Below, piece by piece: positions 42,505 through 50,629 of a DNA stretch of 54,764 bases (position 1 is its first letter; each line of letters opens with the position of its first letter). The stretch spans positions 1 through 54,764 of the forward strand of contig CAAFEX010000071.1 of assembly GCA_900762015.1 (NCBI GenBank), in the 5' to 3' direction. The notes under the pieces were generated by a model. That model was not told where the DNA came from and made no database searches. It saw only the letters and a program-made list of their open reading frames with translations. The position numbers and the translations under genes are program-made. The stretch comes from an uncultured Collinsella sp. GTDB taxonomy: Bacteria; Actinomycetota; Coriobacteriia; Coriobacteriales; Coriobacteriaceae.

Positions 42505-43788
42505 CTAGCACTGCTCGAGCGCCTGCTCAAGGTCGGCAATCAGATCGGCCGTGTCCTCGAGGCCGCACGACAGGCGCACCATGTCGGCGGAGATACCGCA
42601 GGCGATGAGCTCCTCATCGTTCATCTGGCGATGGGTGGCGTTTGCCGGATGCAAGCAGCAGGTGCGGGCGTCGGCCACGTGCGTAGCGATCTGGGCGAGC
42701 TTGAGGCTCTTCATAAAGGTCTCGGCCGCCGCGCGACCACCGTTAAAGCCAAAGCTCACAACGCCGCAGGTACCGTTGGGCATGTACTTCTGAGCCATGT
42801 CATAGTACTTATCGCCCTCCAGACCCGGATAGCTCACGAAGCGCACCTTGGGATGGCTCTGCAGGAACTTGGCAACGGCCAGGCCGTTCTCACAATGACG
42901 CGGCATGCGCACGTGCAGGCTCTCGAGCGAGCTGTTCAGGAAGAATGCCGCCTGCGGGTTCTGCATGGGACCAAGATCGCGCATGAGCTGCGCGGTGGCC
43001 TTGGTAATGAAGGCGCCCTCGCGACCGAACTTCTCGGCATACGTCACGCCGTGATAGCTCTCGTCAGGCGTGGTGAGACCCGGGAACTTGTCCGCATGGG
43101 CCATCCAGTCAAACTGGCCGTGGTCGACGATCACGCCGCCCAGGTAGGCCGCATGTCCATCCATGTACTTGGTGGTGGAGTGCGTAACGATGTCGGCGCC
43201 CCACTCAAAAGGACGGCACATCACGGGCGTCGGGAAGGTGTTGTCGACCATCAGCGGTACGCCGTGGTCGTGCGCGGCCTTGGCAAAGCGCTCAATATCG
43301 AGCACGGCAAGGGCGGGATTGGCGATCGTCTCGCCAAAGACGAGCTTGGTGTTGGGTTGGAAGGCTGCCTCGAGCTCTTCGTCGGTGCAGTCGGGGGCAA
43401 CGAACGTGCAGGTCAAGCCCATACGACCCATGGTATGGGCAAGCAGGTTGTAGGTACCGCCGTAGATGGCAGAGCTTGCGACCACGTGATCGCCGGCACC
43501 GGCCACGTTAAAAATCGCGAGGAAGTTCGCAGCCATGCCCGAGCTCGTGAGCATCGCAGCGGTACCGCCCTCCATCTCGCAGATCTTGGCGGCAACCAAA
43601 TCGCACGTGGGGTTCTGCAGACGGCTGTAGAAATAGCCCGACTCCTCTAGGTCAAACAGCTTGCCCATGTGCTCCGACGTGTCGTACTTCCACGTGGTGG
43701 ACTGGTAGATGGGCACCTGGCGCGGCTCCGCATCTCCCGGGTGATAGCCGCCCTGAACACATGTGGTACCGATGGTCTGCTCGCTCAT
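42505..43788 (-). CDS. metY: O-acetylhomoserine sulfhydrylase-type PLP enzyme
   Basis: This 427-residue member of the Cys/Met-metabolism PLP family has YFYSRLQNPT near residue 55, ANFLAIFN, and the PLP lysine in THSTTKYMDGH. The length and the sequence GVTYAEKFG fit O-acetyl-L-homoserine sulfhydrylase (MetY), which makes homocysteine from sulfide. Cystathionine gamma-synthase or methionine gamma-lyase are alternatives that cannot be excluded by eye. GGGAGC precedes the ATG. It is divergent from the C_GCAxxG_C_C gene. Confidence 0.85.
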   Translation of the reverse strand: MSEQTIGTTCVQGGYHPGDAEPRQVPIYQSTTWKYDTSEHMGKLFDLEESGYFYSRLQNPTCDLVAAKICEMEGGTAAMLTSSGMAANFLAIFNVAGAGDHVVASSAIYGGTYNLLAHTMGRMGLTCTFVAPDCTDEELEAAFQPNTKLVFGETIANPALAVLDIERFAKAAHDHGVPLMVDNTFPTPVMCRPFEWGADIVTHSTTKYMDGHAAYLGGVIVDHGQFDWMAHADKFPGLTTPDESYHGVTYAEKFGREGAFITKATAQLMRDLGPMQNPQAAFFLNSSLESLHVRMPRHCENGLAVAKFLQSHPKVRFVSYPGLEGDKYYDMAQKYMPNGTCGVVSFGFNGGRAAAETFMKSLKLAQIATHVADARTCCLHPANATHRQMNDEELIACGISADMVRLSCGLEDTADLIADLEQALEQC

Positions 43789-43973
43789 ATCTTGCTCCCT
43801 TGCCTGGGTTTTGATTTATTCGGTTCACGATACCGCTACCCCGCAGCCCTCTCAACCCATCCCCAAGGTAGGTTATGGGACAAATCGATCAGGGGTATTT
43901 ATCTCAAGCCTTGGGCATTTGCTCGACAGAGAAAAATGAGGCATCCATGAAGCTCTCGATGATTACACGCACC

Positions 43974-44005
43974 GTCACGGGTACCATAAGCGGGTACACC
44001 GTGAC
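43974..44005 (+). promoter_or_regulatory. 12-bp hairpin directly upstream of the ribosome site of the next gene
   Basis: GTCACGG-GTACC pairs with GGTAC-(A)-CCGTGAC across a 7-base loop. The AAGGAG of the gene at 44019 begins two to three bases after the stem. It could modulate translation or force reinitiation. Confidence 0.5.
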
Positions 44006-44018
44006 CAAGGAGACAACG

Positions 44019-44465
44019 ATGAAGCAAATCGATACGGCCCAGCTCGACATCACCGCCTGTCAGGCTCAAGCTGCCGAATATCACGCCCGTGGCTTTAACT
44101 GCGCCCAGGCCGTCGCCTGCACGCTCGCACCCGCCGTCGGGCTCGACCCCCAGGTCGCCTTTACCCTCACCGAGGGCTTTGGCGCCGGCATGGGCGGCAT
44201 GACCGAAACCTGCGGCGCCATCTCGGGCGCCGTGGCCATCATGGGCTTTGTAATGAGCGACGGCATGGAAAACCCCAAGACCAAGGGCCAGACCTACAAG
44301 CTGTCGCGCGAGATCGCCAAGCGTTTTGGCGAGAAGAACACGACGACCGTCTGCGGCACGCTCAAGGGTATCGGATCGGACAAGGGTCCGCTTCGCAGCT
44401 GCCCCGGCTGCATCGACGATGCCGTCGAGATCGCCTGCGATGTGCTAAAGCAGCTCGCCGAGTAA
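44019..44465 (+). CDS. C_GCAxxG_C_C family redox-type protein
   Basis: This 148-residue protein belongs to the C_GCAxxG_C_C family (putative redox-active or metal-binding). The first cysteine is in FNCAQAVA, the family GCAxxG core in ETCGAISGAVA, and the last pair in LRSCPGCIDDA. The family is common in anaerobes, but its reaction is unknown. The start at ATG 44019 follows AAGGAG with six-base spacing. A second in-frame ATG at 43947, after GAGG, would add 24 residues and run through a strong hairpin. It is divergent from metY. Confidence 0.82.
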   Translation: MKQIDTAQLDITACQAQAAEYHARGFNCAQAVACTLAPAVGLDPQVAFTLTEGFGAGMGGMTETCGAISGAVAIMGFVMSDGMENPKTKGQTYKLSREIAKRFGEKNTTTVCGTLKGIGSDKGPLRSCPGCIDDAVEIACDVLKQLAE

Positions 44466-44479
44466 TCGACAGCAACAGC

Positions 44480-44530
44480 AAAACGACGGCCGGCGCGCTT
44501 TGGATCCATCCAAAAGCACGCCGGCCGTCG
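44480..44530 (-). terminator. Terminator after the IMPACT-family gene
   Basis: CGACGGCCGGCG (44484-44495) and CGCCGGCCGTCG (44519-44530) enclose a further stem GCTTTGGA/TCCAAAAGC. On the minus strand TTTT follows. It lies between convergent genes and may also stop the plus-strand transcript. Confidence 0.85.
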
Positions 44531-44533
44531 CCG

Positions 44534-45169
44534 TTAGAACTCGGCAAATTCGGGAGCTCCGACCTCAATCTCCTCACGCCCCGCCATAAGCTCGCGCATC
44601 TTAGCGCAAAACGGCTCCTGCTCCCCCGCCTTAAACACCAAATGAAGTGTCACGGCATCCGCGTAATCGGTATCCGAAACCTTGGCACCCGAATCCTGCG
44701 CCAAACGAAGCACCTGTTCATACTGCGGATAGGCCACATGCACGTCAACCGGCACGACGCTCGTCATCTCTACGACCTGCCCAGCCGCCTGAGCAGCTGC
44801 CACCGCCGCCTGCGTCGCCGCGGTATAGGCGCGCACCAAGCCACCAGGCCCCAACAGCGTGCCACCAAAATAGCGCGTCACTACGCAGCAAACATTTTTG
44901 AGCCCCGCGCCACGCAGCACCTCGAGCGTCGGCATACCGCTCGTGCGGCTCGGCTCACCATCATCGCTCTGGCGCTCGCGTCCATCGACCAAAATCCACG
45001 CGGGAACATTATGCCGAGCGTCATAATGACGCTTGCGAACCATCTCGATAAAGGCATTCGCCTCATCCTCGGACTCAATATGGACCAGCTGAGCAATAAA
45101 CCGACTCTTGCGGTCCACAAACTCGCCCGAAGCCTCAATATTCGATTGCAGAGTAAAATAGCTGTCCAA
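44534..45169 (-). CDS. yigZ: YigZ/IMPACT family protein
   Basis: This 211-residue protein has an N-terminal UPF0029 (IMPACT) domain, with EFVDRKSRFIAQL, SDDGEPSRTSGMP and VTRYFGGTLLGPGGLVRAY, and a C-terminal ferredoxin-like DUF1949 domain. The function in bacteria is not settled. The frame opens with two consecutive TTG codons; the second (45169) is preferred because GAGGGG lies five bases upstream. It lies downstream of rnpB on the same strand. Confidence 0.88.
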   Translation of the reverse strand: MDSYFTLQSNIEASGEFVDRKSRFIAQLVHIESEDEANAFIEMVRKRHYDARHNVPAWILVDGRERQSDDGEPSRTSGMPTLEVLRGAGLKNVCCVVTRYFGGTLLGPGGLVRAYTAATQAAVAAAQAAGQVVEMTSVVPVDVHVAYPQYEQVLRLAQDSGAKVSDTDYADAVTLHLVFKAGEQEPFCAKMRELMAGREEIEVGAPEFAEF

Positions 45170-45284
45170 CAAAGCCCCTCAAACACAAGCAAAGCAACAA
45201 ACAGCCTCAATAATACGGCAAAGGCAGTACCATTGCCCTCGCCAACAAGAACGGAAACGCCAATGATGCCGTCGCCAACAGCGA

Positions 45285-45383
45285 GAACCCGTCAGCGCGA
45301 GCAAGGTGCCTTGAAAGACGAGGGCATTGACCTTATGGTCATGCCCGAAGGCTTGAAAGGCAGATTGCCGCGCTGACGGGTTC
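45285..45383. repeat. 99-base near-perfect hairpin element beside rnpB
   Basis: Terminal arms GAACCCGTCAGCGCG (45285-45299) and CGCGCTGACGGGTTC (45369-45383) are exact complements over 15 bp. The stem continues inwards: GCAA/TTGC, TGCCTT/AAGGC-A, and an apical GGGCAT-(T)-GACC / GGTC-ATGCCC over a TTAT loop. No coding sequence fits. It lies between the 3' end of rnpB and yigZ, both on the minus strand. Confidence 0.7.
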
Positions 45384-45399
45384 GCAGCGTCAACACAGT

Positions 45400-45761
45400 G
45401 CCGAGTGGGCCTATAAGCCGGGTTCTGTCGTGAACGGTCATTTATCTTGTCTGCACGTTACCATGCAGCTCCACGCACGCTACCCGAACGCGGACCGGGC
45501 CGGCCCATAGCGTTCCTATTCGCGCTTGCTCCGGATGGGGCTTGCCAAGCCGCCGTGTTGCCACGACGCTGGTGGTCTCTTACGCCACCGTTTCAGCTTT
45601 TCCCTTTACGCCTTGCGGCGCAGGTGGGAGTCTTCTTTTCTGCGGCGCTTTCCGTCGGATCACTCCGCCCGGCCGTTAGCCGGCATCCCGCCCTCTGGAG
45701 CCCGGACTTTCCTCACGCGTGCTGCAAGCAGCACATCGCGCGACCGTCTGGCCCACTCAGC
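45400..45761 (-). ncRNA. rnpB: RNase P RNA (type A)
   Basis: This is the catalytic RNA of RNase P. On the minus strand the signature GAGGAAAGTCCGGGCTCC (45714-45697) and the 3' segment ACAGAACCCGGCTTAT are present. The ends pair as helix P1: GCTGAGTGGGCC (45761-45750) with GGCCCACTCGGC (45411-45400). The length of about 362 bases fits an actinobacterial type A RNA. A box TACACT (45775-45770) with TTGCCT (45796-45791) upstream is a plausible promoter placing the start near 45762. Confidence 0.96.
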
Positions 45762-46030
45762 AGTGCAAGAGTGTAGCACACCGTTGCCGCAGGCAATGGC
45801 ACAACGCAAGCGTTCGACACGATAAACCAAGAACCGCCCATGCGCTACAATGGTCCTGTCGATGGGCAACGTCGTCAGTCGAGACACGACCGCGCTCCGC
45901 ACCCCTCCGTCTACTCGGTGTGTTCCCGCCTCCTCCCCGAGGCGGGATGTCGGCATTTTTTCATGCACCGACAACCCAATATCCTGTGGACAGCCCGGGT
46001 AGCATCGCGTGCATCAGCAGCGAAAGCAAA
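45762..46030. other. Gene-free stretch between rnpB and the rpsA terminator
   Basis: No credible protein gene is present. On the minus strand near the left edge lies the presumed rnpB promoter. On the plus strand a TACAAT box (45844-45849) is followed about 80 bases later by a hairpin CCCGCCTC/GAGGCGGG (45928-45949) and a T6 run at 45955-45960, so a short plus-strand RNA is conceivable. The T run is 11 bases away from the stem and no -35 box is clear, so this is weak. Confidence 0.35.
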
Positions 46031-46061
46031 AAGGGACCCGTCCATTGCGGACGGATCCCTT
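46031..46061 (-). terminator. Terminator after rpsA
   Basis: AAGGGACCCGTCC (46031-46043) pairs with GGACGGATCCCTT (46049-46061) with one wobble. On the minus strand the hairpin is followed by TTTTG. It lies 25 bases after the rpsA stop. Confidence 0.88.
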
Positions 46062-46085
46062 AAAACAAGTGATCGTCAAACCGAT

Positions 46086-47252
46086 TTACTCGGCGTCGGT
46101 CTCCTCGTCCTTCTTCTCGGAAGGAAGCGGGGTAACCTCGATCTCGACGCCCAGAGTCTCAGCAGCGGACTTCATGGACAGAGAGATACGACGACGGTCG
46201 AGGTCGATCTCCATGACCTTGACCTGAACCTTGTCGCCCACGTGGGTGACCTGAGAAGGCTGATCGACGTGCTTGTTGGCCATCTCGGAGATGTGCACCA
46301 GGCCCTCGATGCCCTCGCCCAGATCGACGAAAGCGCCGAACGGGACAAGCTTGGTCACAGTGCCCTCGACAATAGCGCCGACGGGGTACTTCTTGACCAG
46401 TGCGCGCCACGGATCCTCGGTGGTCTGCTTGAGACCCAGGGAGATGCGCTCGCGGTTGAGATCGACGTCGAGAACCTCGACCTCGACCTCCTGGCCGACC
46501 TTGACAACCTCGGAAGGATGGTTGACGTGGTTCCAAGAGAGCTCGGAGATGTGGATGAGGCCGTCGATACCGCCGAGGTCGACGAAGGCGCCGAAGTCGA
46601 CGATGGAGGAAACGGTGCCCTGGAGACGCATGCCAGACTTGAGCTTGGACAGGATCTCGGAGCGCTCGGCCTTACGGGACTCCTCGAGCACGACGCGACG
46701 GGAGAGGACAACGTTGTTGCGGTTGCGGTCCATCTCGATGACGCGGGCCTCGATGCGGGTGCCCATGTAGGAGGTGAGGTCCTTGACACGACGGAGGTCG
46801 ACGAGGGAAGCGGGCAGGAAGCCACGCAGGCCGATGTCGAGGATCAGGCCGCCCTTGACAACCTCGATAACCTCGCCCTCGACGTTCTCGCCGGAGTTGA
46901 ACTTCTCCTCGATGCGGTTCCAAGCACGCTCGTACTCGGCACGCTTCTTGGACAGGACCAGACGACCGTCCTTGTCCTCCTTCTGGAGAACCAGGGCCTC
47001 GATAGGATCACCAAGTGCAACGATGTCTGCAGGGTTAGCGTCCTTACGGATGGACAGCTCGCGGACCGGGATAACGCCCTCGGACTTGAATCCGATGTCA
47101 ACGAGCACCTCGTCATGCTCGATCTTAACGACAGTGCCGTTAACGAGATCGCCCTCATCAAAGTCGGTAATCGTACCGTCGATGAGGTTGTTCATCTCCT
47201 CCTCGTTGACATCGTCAAGAGAGAAAATGGACGAGTTCTGAATCTCACTCAA
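46086..47252 (-). CDS. rpsA: Ribosomal protein S1 (four S1 domains)
   Basis: This 388-residue protein has four consecutive S1 RNA-binding repeats, roughly at residues 32-105, 120-190, 205-275 and 290-365. Typical motifs are GAFVDLGGIDGLIHISELSW and GAFVDLGEGIEGLVHISEM. An acidic tail follows. The start is TTG 47252 with AAAGGGG seven bases upstream. S1 binds mRNA leaders on the 30S subunit. The four-domain form is usual in Actinobacteria and Firmicutes, compared with six domains in E. coli. Confidence 0.93.
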   Translation of the reverse strand: MSEIQNSSIFSLDDVNEEEMNNLIDGTITDFDEGDLVNGTVVKIEHDEVLVDIGFKSEGVIPVRELSIRKDANPADIVALGDPIEALVLQKEDKDGRLVLSKKRAEYERAWNRIEEKFNSGENVEGEVIEVVKGGLILDIGLRGFLPASLVDLRRVKDLTSYMGTRIEARVIEMDRNRNNVVLSRRVVLEESRKAERSEILSKLKSGMRLQGTVSSIVDFGAFVDLGGIDGLIHISELSWNHVNHPSEVVKVGQEVEVEVLDVDLNRERISLGLKQTTEDPWRALVKKYPVGAIVEGTVTKLVPFGAFVDLGEGIEGLVHISEMANKHVDQPSQVTHVGDKVQVKVMEIDLDRRRISLSMKSAAETLGVEIEVTPLPSEKKDEETDAE

Positions 47253-47568
47253 AGGTGGACCCCTTTCGAACTACGGGGCCCCGATTGCTAGGACCTACAG
47301 AAGGGTGCGACAAGCACACAACGTTTAGGAACACTCGGGAGCCGACAGATACTAATGTGACGCTTATGCAATCACGTTCGTATAGGTTACGGGGAAATGG
47401 GTTCGATTTCAAGCGTGAACTGCGTTTTTTTACTCGTATGGAGACTTTTTCGTAATCTTATGGACAGCTGTCTCCACAACTTGACGATAAGCAGTTTGCC
47501 CATACGCCTTTGGGGTAAAGTATCCGGAGCCAACGATTCTGGAACGATTTTTCGAGAAAGGTGCCCGC
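47253..47568. promoter_or_regulatory. Divergent promoter region between rpsA and the HAD gene
   Basis: On the minus strand TTGAAA (47412-47407), a 17-base spacer and TAACCT (47389-47384) form a promoter candidate for rpsA with a leader of about 125 bases. On the plus strand TTGACG near 47482 and TAAAGT near 47517 are possible elements for the HAD gene but are badly spaced. No other feature was seen. Confidence 0.4.
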
Positions 47569-48327
47569 GTGCTCAAAGCAGTCGTTTTCGATATGGACGA
47601 AACGCTTCTTAGCATCAACCTCAACGCGTTCATCCTTCGGTATTTTAAGGATGTCTCGTCGATGCTCGCGGACATCGGGCGACGCAGCCGCGGTGGCACG
47701 ATGGCACGCCTCGGCACCATCTTGGTCGACCTCAACGCCAACCGCCGCAGTGGCACGGACAATCGCACCAATCTTGAGTTTTACCAAGAAGAGGTTGAGC
47801 GCCGGTGCGGCATCTGCCTCTCCGATCCCCTCATCTACGAGGCGTTTACCTACTATGACCGCGAAGTTCTTCCGCACAAGAACGACGATGTCATTAACGC
47901 CCACGCCATGCCGGGCGCGCACGCCGCGCTCCAGGCTGTACAGGACGCAGGACTGCGTTGCGCGCTCTTCACCAACCCCAGCTTTCCGCAGGGGGCCATC
48001 GAGTGCCGCATGGGTTGGGGTGACCTGGCCGACGCCCCCTTTGAGCTCGTCACGCACATGGGAAACACCACCCGCTGCAAGCCCGATGCCACCTACTATC
48101 TAGAGCAACTGCAGGTCATGGGACTCGAGCCGCACGAGGTCCTTATGGTGGGCAACGACCCCAAACGCGACTTCCCCAGCCCCGCCTGCGGTATTCAAAC
48201 CGCCTATGTGGGCCAAGGCAAACCAAGCCGAGCCACCTGGCACGGCACCATGGAAGACTTCGCCCGCGACTTCAACGCCGTAGTAGAAGCCTTCTACGAA
48301 CACCAAGTAGCCAACGAACTGTCGTAG
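47569..48327 (+). CDS. HAD-superfamily hydrolase
   Basis: This 252-residue protein has the HAD signature FDMDETLLS at the N terminus, a cap region from about residue 15 to 110, the second motif LFTNPS and the third motif region KPDATYYLEQLQ with VLMVGNDPKRDF. These make it a phosphatase-like hydrolase of unknown substrate. The start is GTG 47569 with GAAAGGTG upstream. It is divergent from rpsA and converges on the CyuA gene across a repeat. Confidence 0.85.
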   Translation: MLKAVVFDMDETLLSINLNAFILRYFKDVSSMLADIGRRSRGGTMARLGTILVDLNANRRSGTDNRTNLEFYQEEVERRCGICLSDPLIYEAFTYYDREVLPHKNDDVINAHAMPGAHAALQAVQDAGLRCALFTNPSFPQGAIECRMGWGDLADAPFELVTHMGNTTRCKPDATYYLEQLQVMGLEPHEVLMVGNDPKRDFPSPACGIQTAYVGQGKPSRATWHGTMEDFARDFNAVVEAFYEHQVANELS

Positions 48328-48347
48328 CCAATAGAACATCAAACGCG

Positions 48348-48412
48348 GTTGCGGTGAAATAGTTCCTAATTGGAGCCTCTCGGGGAGAATCTAGGAACTA
48401 TCTCACCGCAAC
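48348..48412. repeat. GCGGTGAAATAG-family hairpin repeat, full copy (4 of 4), likely bidirectional terminator
   Basis: The left arm at 48348-48368 (core GCGGTGAAATAGTTCCTA) pairs with the right arm at 48392-48412 with a single mismatch. It lies between the convergent HAD and CyuA-like genes. Its inner arm bases TTCCT differ from GGACT in copy 3, and the opposite arm has changed to match. Confidence 0.85.
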
Positions 48413-48420
48413 TTAATTAA

Positions 48421-49740
48421 CTAACAAATTTCAGTTTTGCCGATCATGATGTTGAGGATCTCGACGTCGGTGTCCTTCATGCCCACACGGCCCACGTAGC
48501 CCATGCTGGCGATCGTCTGCTCAACGGTATCCTGGATCAGGCCCTCGCCGGCACGGAAGCCGCGGCCCTGCATGGCCATATCGTGGCCCAGAATCGCCGC
48601 ATCAACGGCTGCAGAAATCTTGGCGGCACAGCTCGCCTTGGCGCCGTCGCACACGATGCCGCCCACGTTGCCAAGCGTATTCGAGACCGTCGCGCCAATC
48701 TGCTCGCGCGTGCCACCGCACAGCCAGGTAATCGCAGCGCCGGCACCGCACGCGGCGCAAATCGCACCGCAAAACGCCGAGAGTGCACCAATATAGCTCT
48801 TGATATGCACGGCGATAAGATCGGACAGCATCACGGCGCGCACCAGGCGCTCGTGGTCGCAGCGCAGGTACTCGGCATACTCCATAACGGGCAATGCGCA
48901 GGTAATGCCCTGATTGCCCGAGCCGCACACAATGGCGACCGGCAGCGCGCAGCCGTTCATACGCGCGTCGGACCCGGCGGCCGCACGGGCGCGGGCACGG
49001 CAGGCGACGTCATCGGCACGAGCACCCAGCAGCGTGCGGCCCACCTCGGCGCCCCAAGCGTGCGCAAGGCCCTCGGCACTGATCGCGCCATTCAGCTCAA
49101 TCTGACGCTCAACGGCAGCGCGGGCGTCCTCAATGTCGCCGTCCTCAATAAAGTCGATGATGGACTCAATCGACATGGGCGTGTCGGCCTTATCCGCCGC
49201 CCGCTCGGCCACCACGCGCTCGGCGCAGGCGGCACACTCCCCCGCCGACTTGCCGCATACCGGAATACCGTCGAGCGTATGGCACGTGACATTGGTGTGA
49301 TGATCGGTAATCTCGACGACCGCGGTATGGCCCCCGGCCGTGGCAGTCACCTTGATGTAGAGGTTGGGCACACCCTCGACAAGCGACACATCGCAGTAGC
49401 CGGCGTCGGCGAGGAGCTCGGCCACACGCGCACGGTCTTCATCGTTAACGCTCTCGAGCACCTCGAGAGCGCTCTTAGCGTCGCCACCCACGGCACCCAG
49501 CACGGCCGCGGCCTCAATACCGTGCATACCGCCCGAGTTGGGCACGGTCACGCTCTTGACGTTCTTGATGATGTTGCCCGAGCAGGCAACATCCATATGA
49601 TCGGGCTCGCAACCGAGCGTCTGGCTCGCCAGCGCTGCTGCATAGGCAACGGCAATGGGCTCGGTACAGCCGAGCGCGCAGACAAGCTCGCGGTTCAAAA
49701 CATCGCAAAACGCGGCATCACGGATGGAATCGGTAGGCAT
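48421..49740 (-). CDS. cyuA: UPF0597/CyuA-type L-cysteine desulfidase (iron-sulfur)
   Basis: This 439-residue protein belongs to the YhaM/CyuA family, L-cysteine desulfidases that break cysteine to pyruvate, sulfide and ammonia using a 4Fe-4S cluster. LVCALGCTEPIAVAYAAALA, SGNIIKNVKSVTVPNSG and GSGNQGITCALPV are family segments, and cysteines suited to the cluster are present in the C-terminal half. AGGAGA precedes the ATG. E. coli YhaM is 436 residues. A serine dehydratase-like activity is the main alternative. Confidence 0.87.
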   Translation of the reverse strand: MPTDSIRDAAFCDVLNRELVCALGCTEPIAVAYAAALASQTLGCEPDHMDVACSGNIIKNVKSVTVPNSGGMHGIEAAAVLGAVGGDAKSALEVLESVNDEDRARVAELLADAGYCDVSLVEGVPNLYIKVTATAGGHTAVVEITDHHTNVTCHTLDGIPVCGKSAGECAACAERVVAERAADKADTPMSIESIIDFIEDGDIEDARAAVERQIELNGAISAEGLAHAWGAEVGRTLLGARADDVACRARARAAAGSDARMNGCALPVAIVCGSGNQGITCALPVMEYAEYLRCDHERLVRAVMLSDLIAVHIKSYIGALSAFCGAICAACGAGAAITWLCGGTREQIGATVSNTLGNVGGIVCDGAKASCAAKISAAVDAAILGHDMAMQGRGFRAGEGLIQDTVEQTIASMGYVGRVGMKDTDVEILNIMIGKTEIC

Positions 49741-50010
49741 AGGTATCTCCTGCTTGCATAACGGGCTGGGCTCTCAAAAAAGTTAGCTCCTTTATTTGAT
49801 AACAATGCATCAAAAACCGCAACCATGGTTCCGGCGGACGGCGCTCAAGCACAAACTGACAGCATTCATTCATGAGAAGCCGGTCTTGTTGCATGCTAAA
49901 GCGTTTGACCAAAAAACGCCCAAGCGTTTACGCAAAAGTCGCGCTATCATGCAGTCGAACGCGGTAAAACCTTTAGCATTTGCGCCGCACAGACCAGAGA
50001 GGAACCACTC
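49741..50010. promoter_or_regulatory. Divergent region between cyuA and rpiB
   Basis: A 270-base gap without coding signals. On the plus strand AAGCGTTT occurs twice (near 49899 and 49922) around an inverted AAACGC, giving a small array of related half-sites about 90-110 bases upstream of rpiB. No promoter with both boxes was convincing. Confidence 0.3.
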
Positions 50011-50478
50011 ATGAAGATTGGTATCGGCAACGACCACGCCGCCGTCGAGCTCAAGAACATCATCTCCGAGCACCTGAAGGAGCGCGGCTGCGAGGTCGTG
50101 AACTTTGGCACCGACACCTCCGAGAGCTTTGACTACCCCATCGCCGGCTACAAGGTGGGTAAGGCCGTTGCCAACGGCGACGTCGACCTGGGCATCCTCA
50201 TCTGTGGCACCGGTGTCGGGATTAGCCTGGCTGCCAACAAGGTCGAGGGCGTACGCGCCGTCGTGTGCTCCGAGCCCTTCAGCGCCAAGCTCTCCCGCAT
50301 GCACAACAACACCAACGTGCTCGCCTTTGGTGCCCGTGTCGTGGGCTCCGAGCTCGCTAAGATGATCGTCGACGAGTGGCTCGACGCCGAGTTTGAGGGC
50401 GGCCGTCACGAGCGTCGCGTTAACCTCCTCAACGAGATCGACCACACGCGCGGCCTCAAGGTCGTCGACGAGGCCTAA
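50011..50478 (+). CDS. rpiB: Ribose-5-phosphate isomerase B
   Basis: This 155-residue enzyme interconverts ribose-5-phosphate and ribulose-5-phosphate in the pentose phosphate pathway. Family segments GIGNDHAAVELKN, ICGTGVGISLAANK with the active-site cysteine, and MHNNTNVLAFGARVVG are present. The start has AGAGAGGA upstream. It could also act on other aldoses, as RpiB relatives do. A strong terminator follows. Confidence 0.93.
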   Translation: MKIGIGNDHAAVELKNIISEHLKERGCEVVNFGTDTSESFDYPIAGYKVGKAVANGDVDLGILICGTGVGISLAANKVEGVRAVVCSEPFSAKLSRMHNNTNVLAFGARVVGSELAKMIVDEWLDAEFEGGRHERRVNLLNEIDHTRGLKVVDEA

Positions 50479-50505
50479 ACATCTCAGTGCCACAAGCTAA
50501 CAGCA

Positions 50506-50540
50506 GGGGCCCGCTCGGAACTCATGACCGAGCGGGCCCC
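50506..50540 (+). terminator. Terminator after rpiB
   Basis: GGGGCCCGCTCGG (50506-50518) and CCGAGCGGGCCCC (50528-50540) are perfect 13-bp complements, followed by a T-containing tract. It lies 28 bases after the stop. Confidence 0.85.
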
Positions 50541-50561
50541 TTCATAGATTTTGGAATAAAA

Positions 50562-50591
50562 GGGCGCCGCGGATGGAGTTCCGCGGCGCCC
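50562..50591 (-). terminator. Terminator after ndk
   Basis: GGGCGCCGCGG (50562-50572) and CCGCGGCGCCC (50581-50591) pair perfectly. On the minus strand TTTTATT follows. Together with the rpiB hairpin it separates two convergent genes. Confidence 0.88.
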
Positions 50592-50629
50592 AAGCCACAC
50601 GCTAACAGCTTTAAGGAGTCAAAGCTGGT

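Noticed and set aside
42631..43650. A 339-residue plus-strand frame opposite metY
   Set aside because: It is antisense to a full PLP enzyme and is a composition artefact.
43789..44018. SAM or T-box riboswitch in front of metY
   Set aside because: No conserved SAM aptamer core or T-box sequence was seen in the leader of metY.
45660..45974. A 104-codon minus-strand frame overlapping the rnpB 5' end
   Set aside because: It covers the conserved core of RNase P RNA and has no ribosome site.
48583..49761. A 392-residue plus-strand frame opposite cyuA
   Set aside because: It is antisense to a well-supported gene and has no family features.
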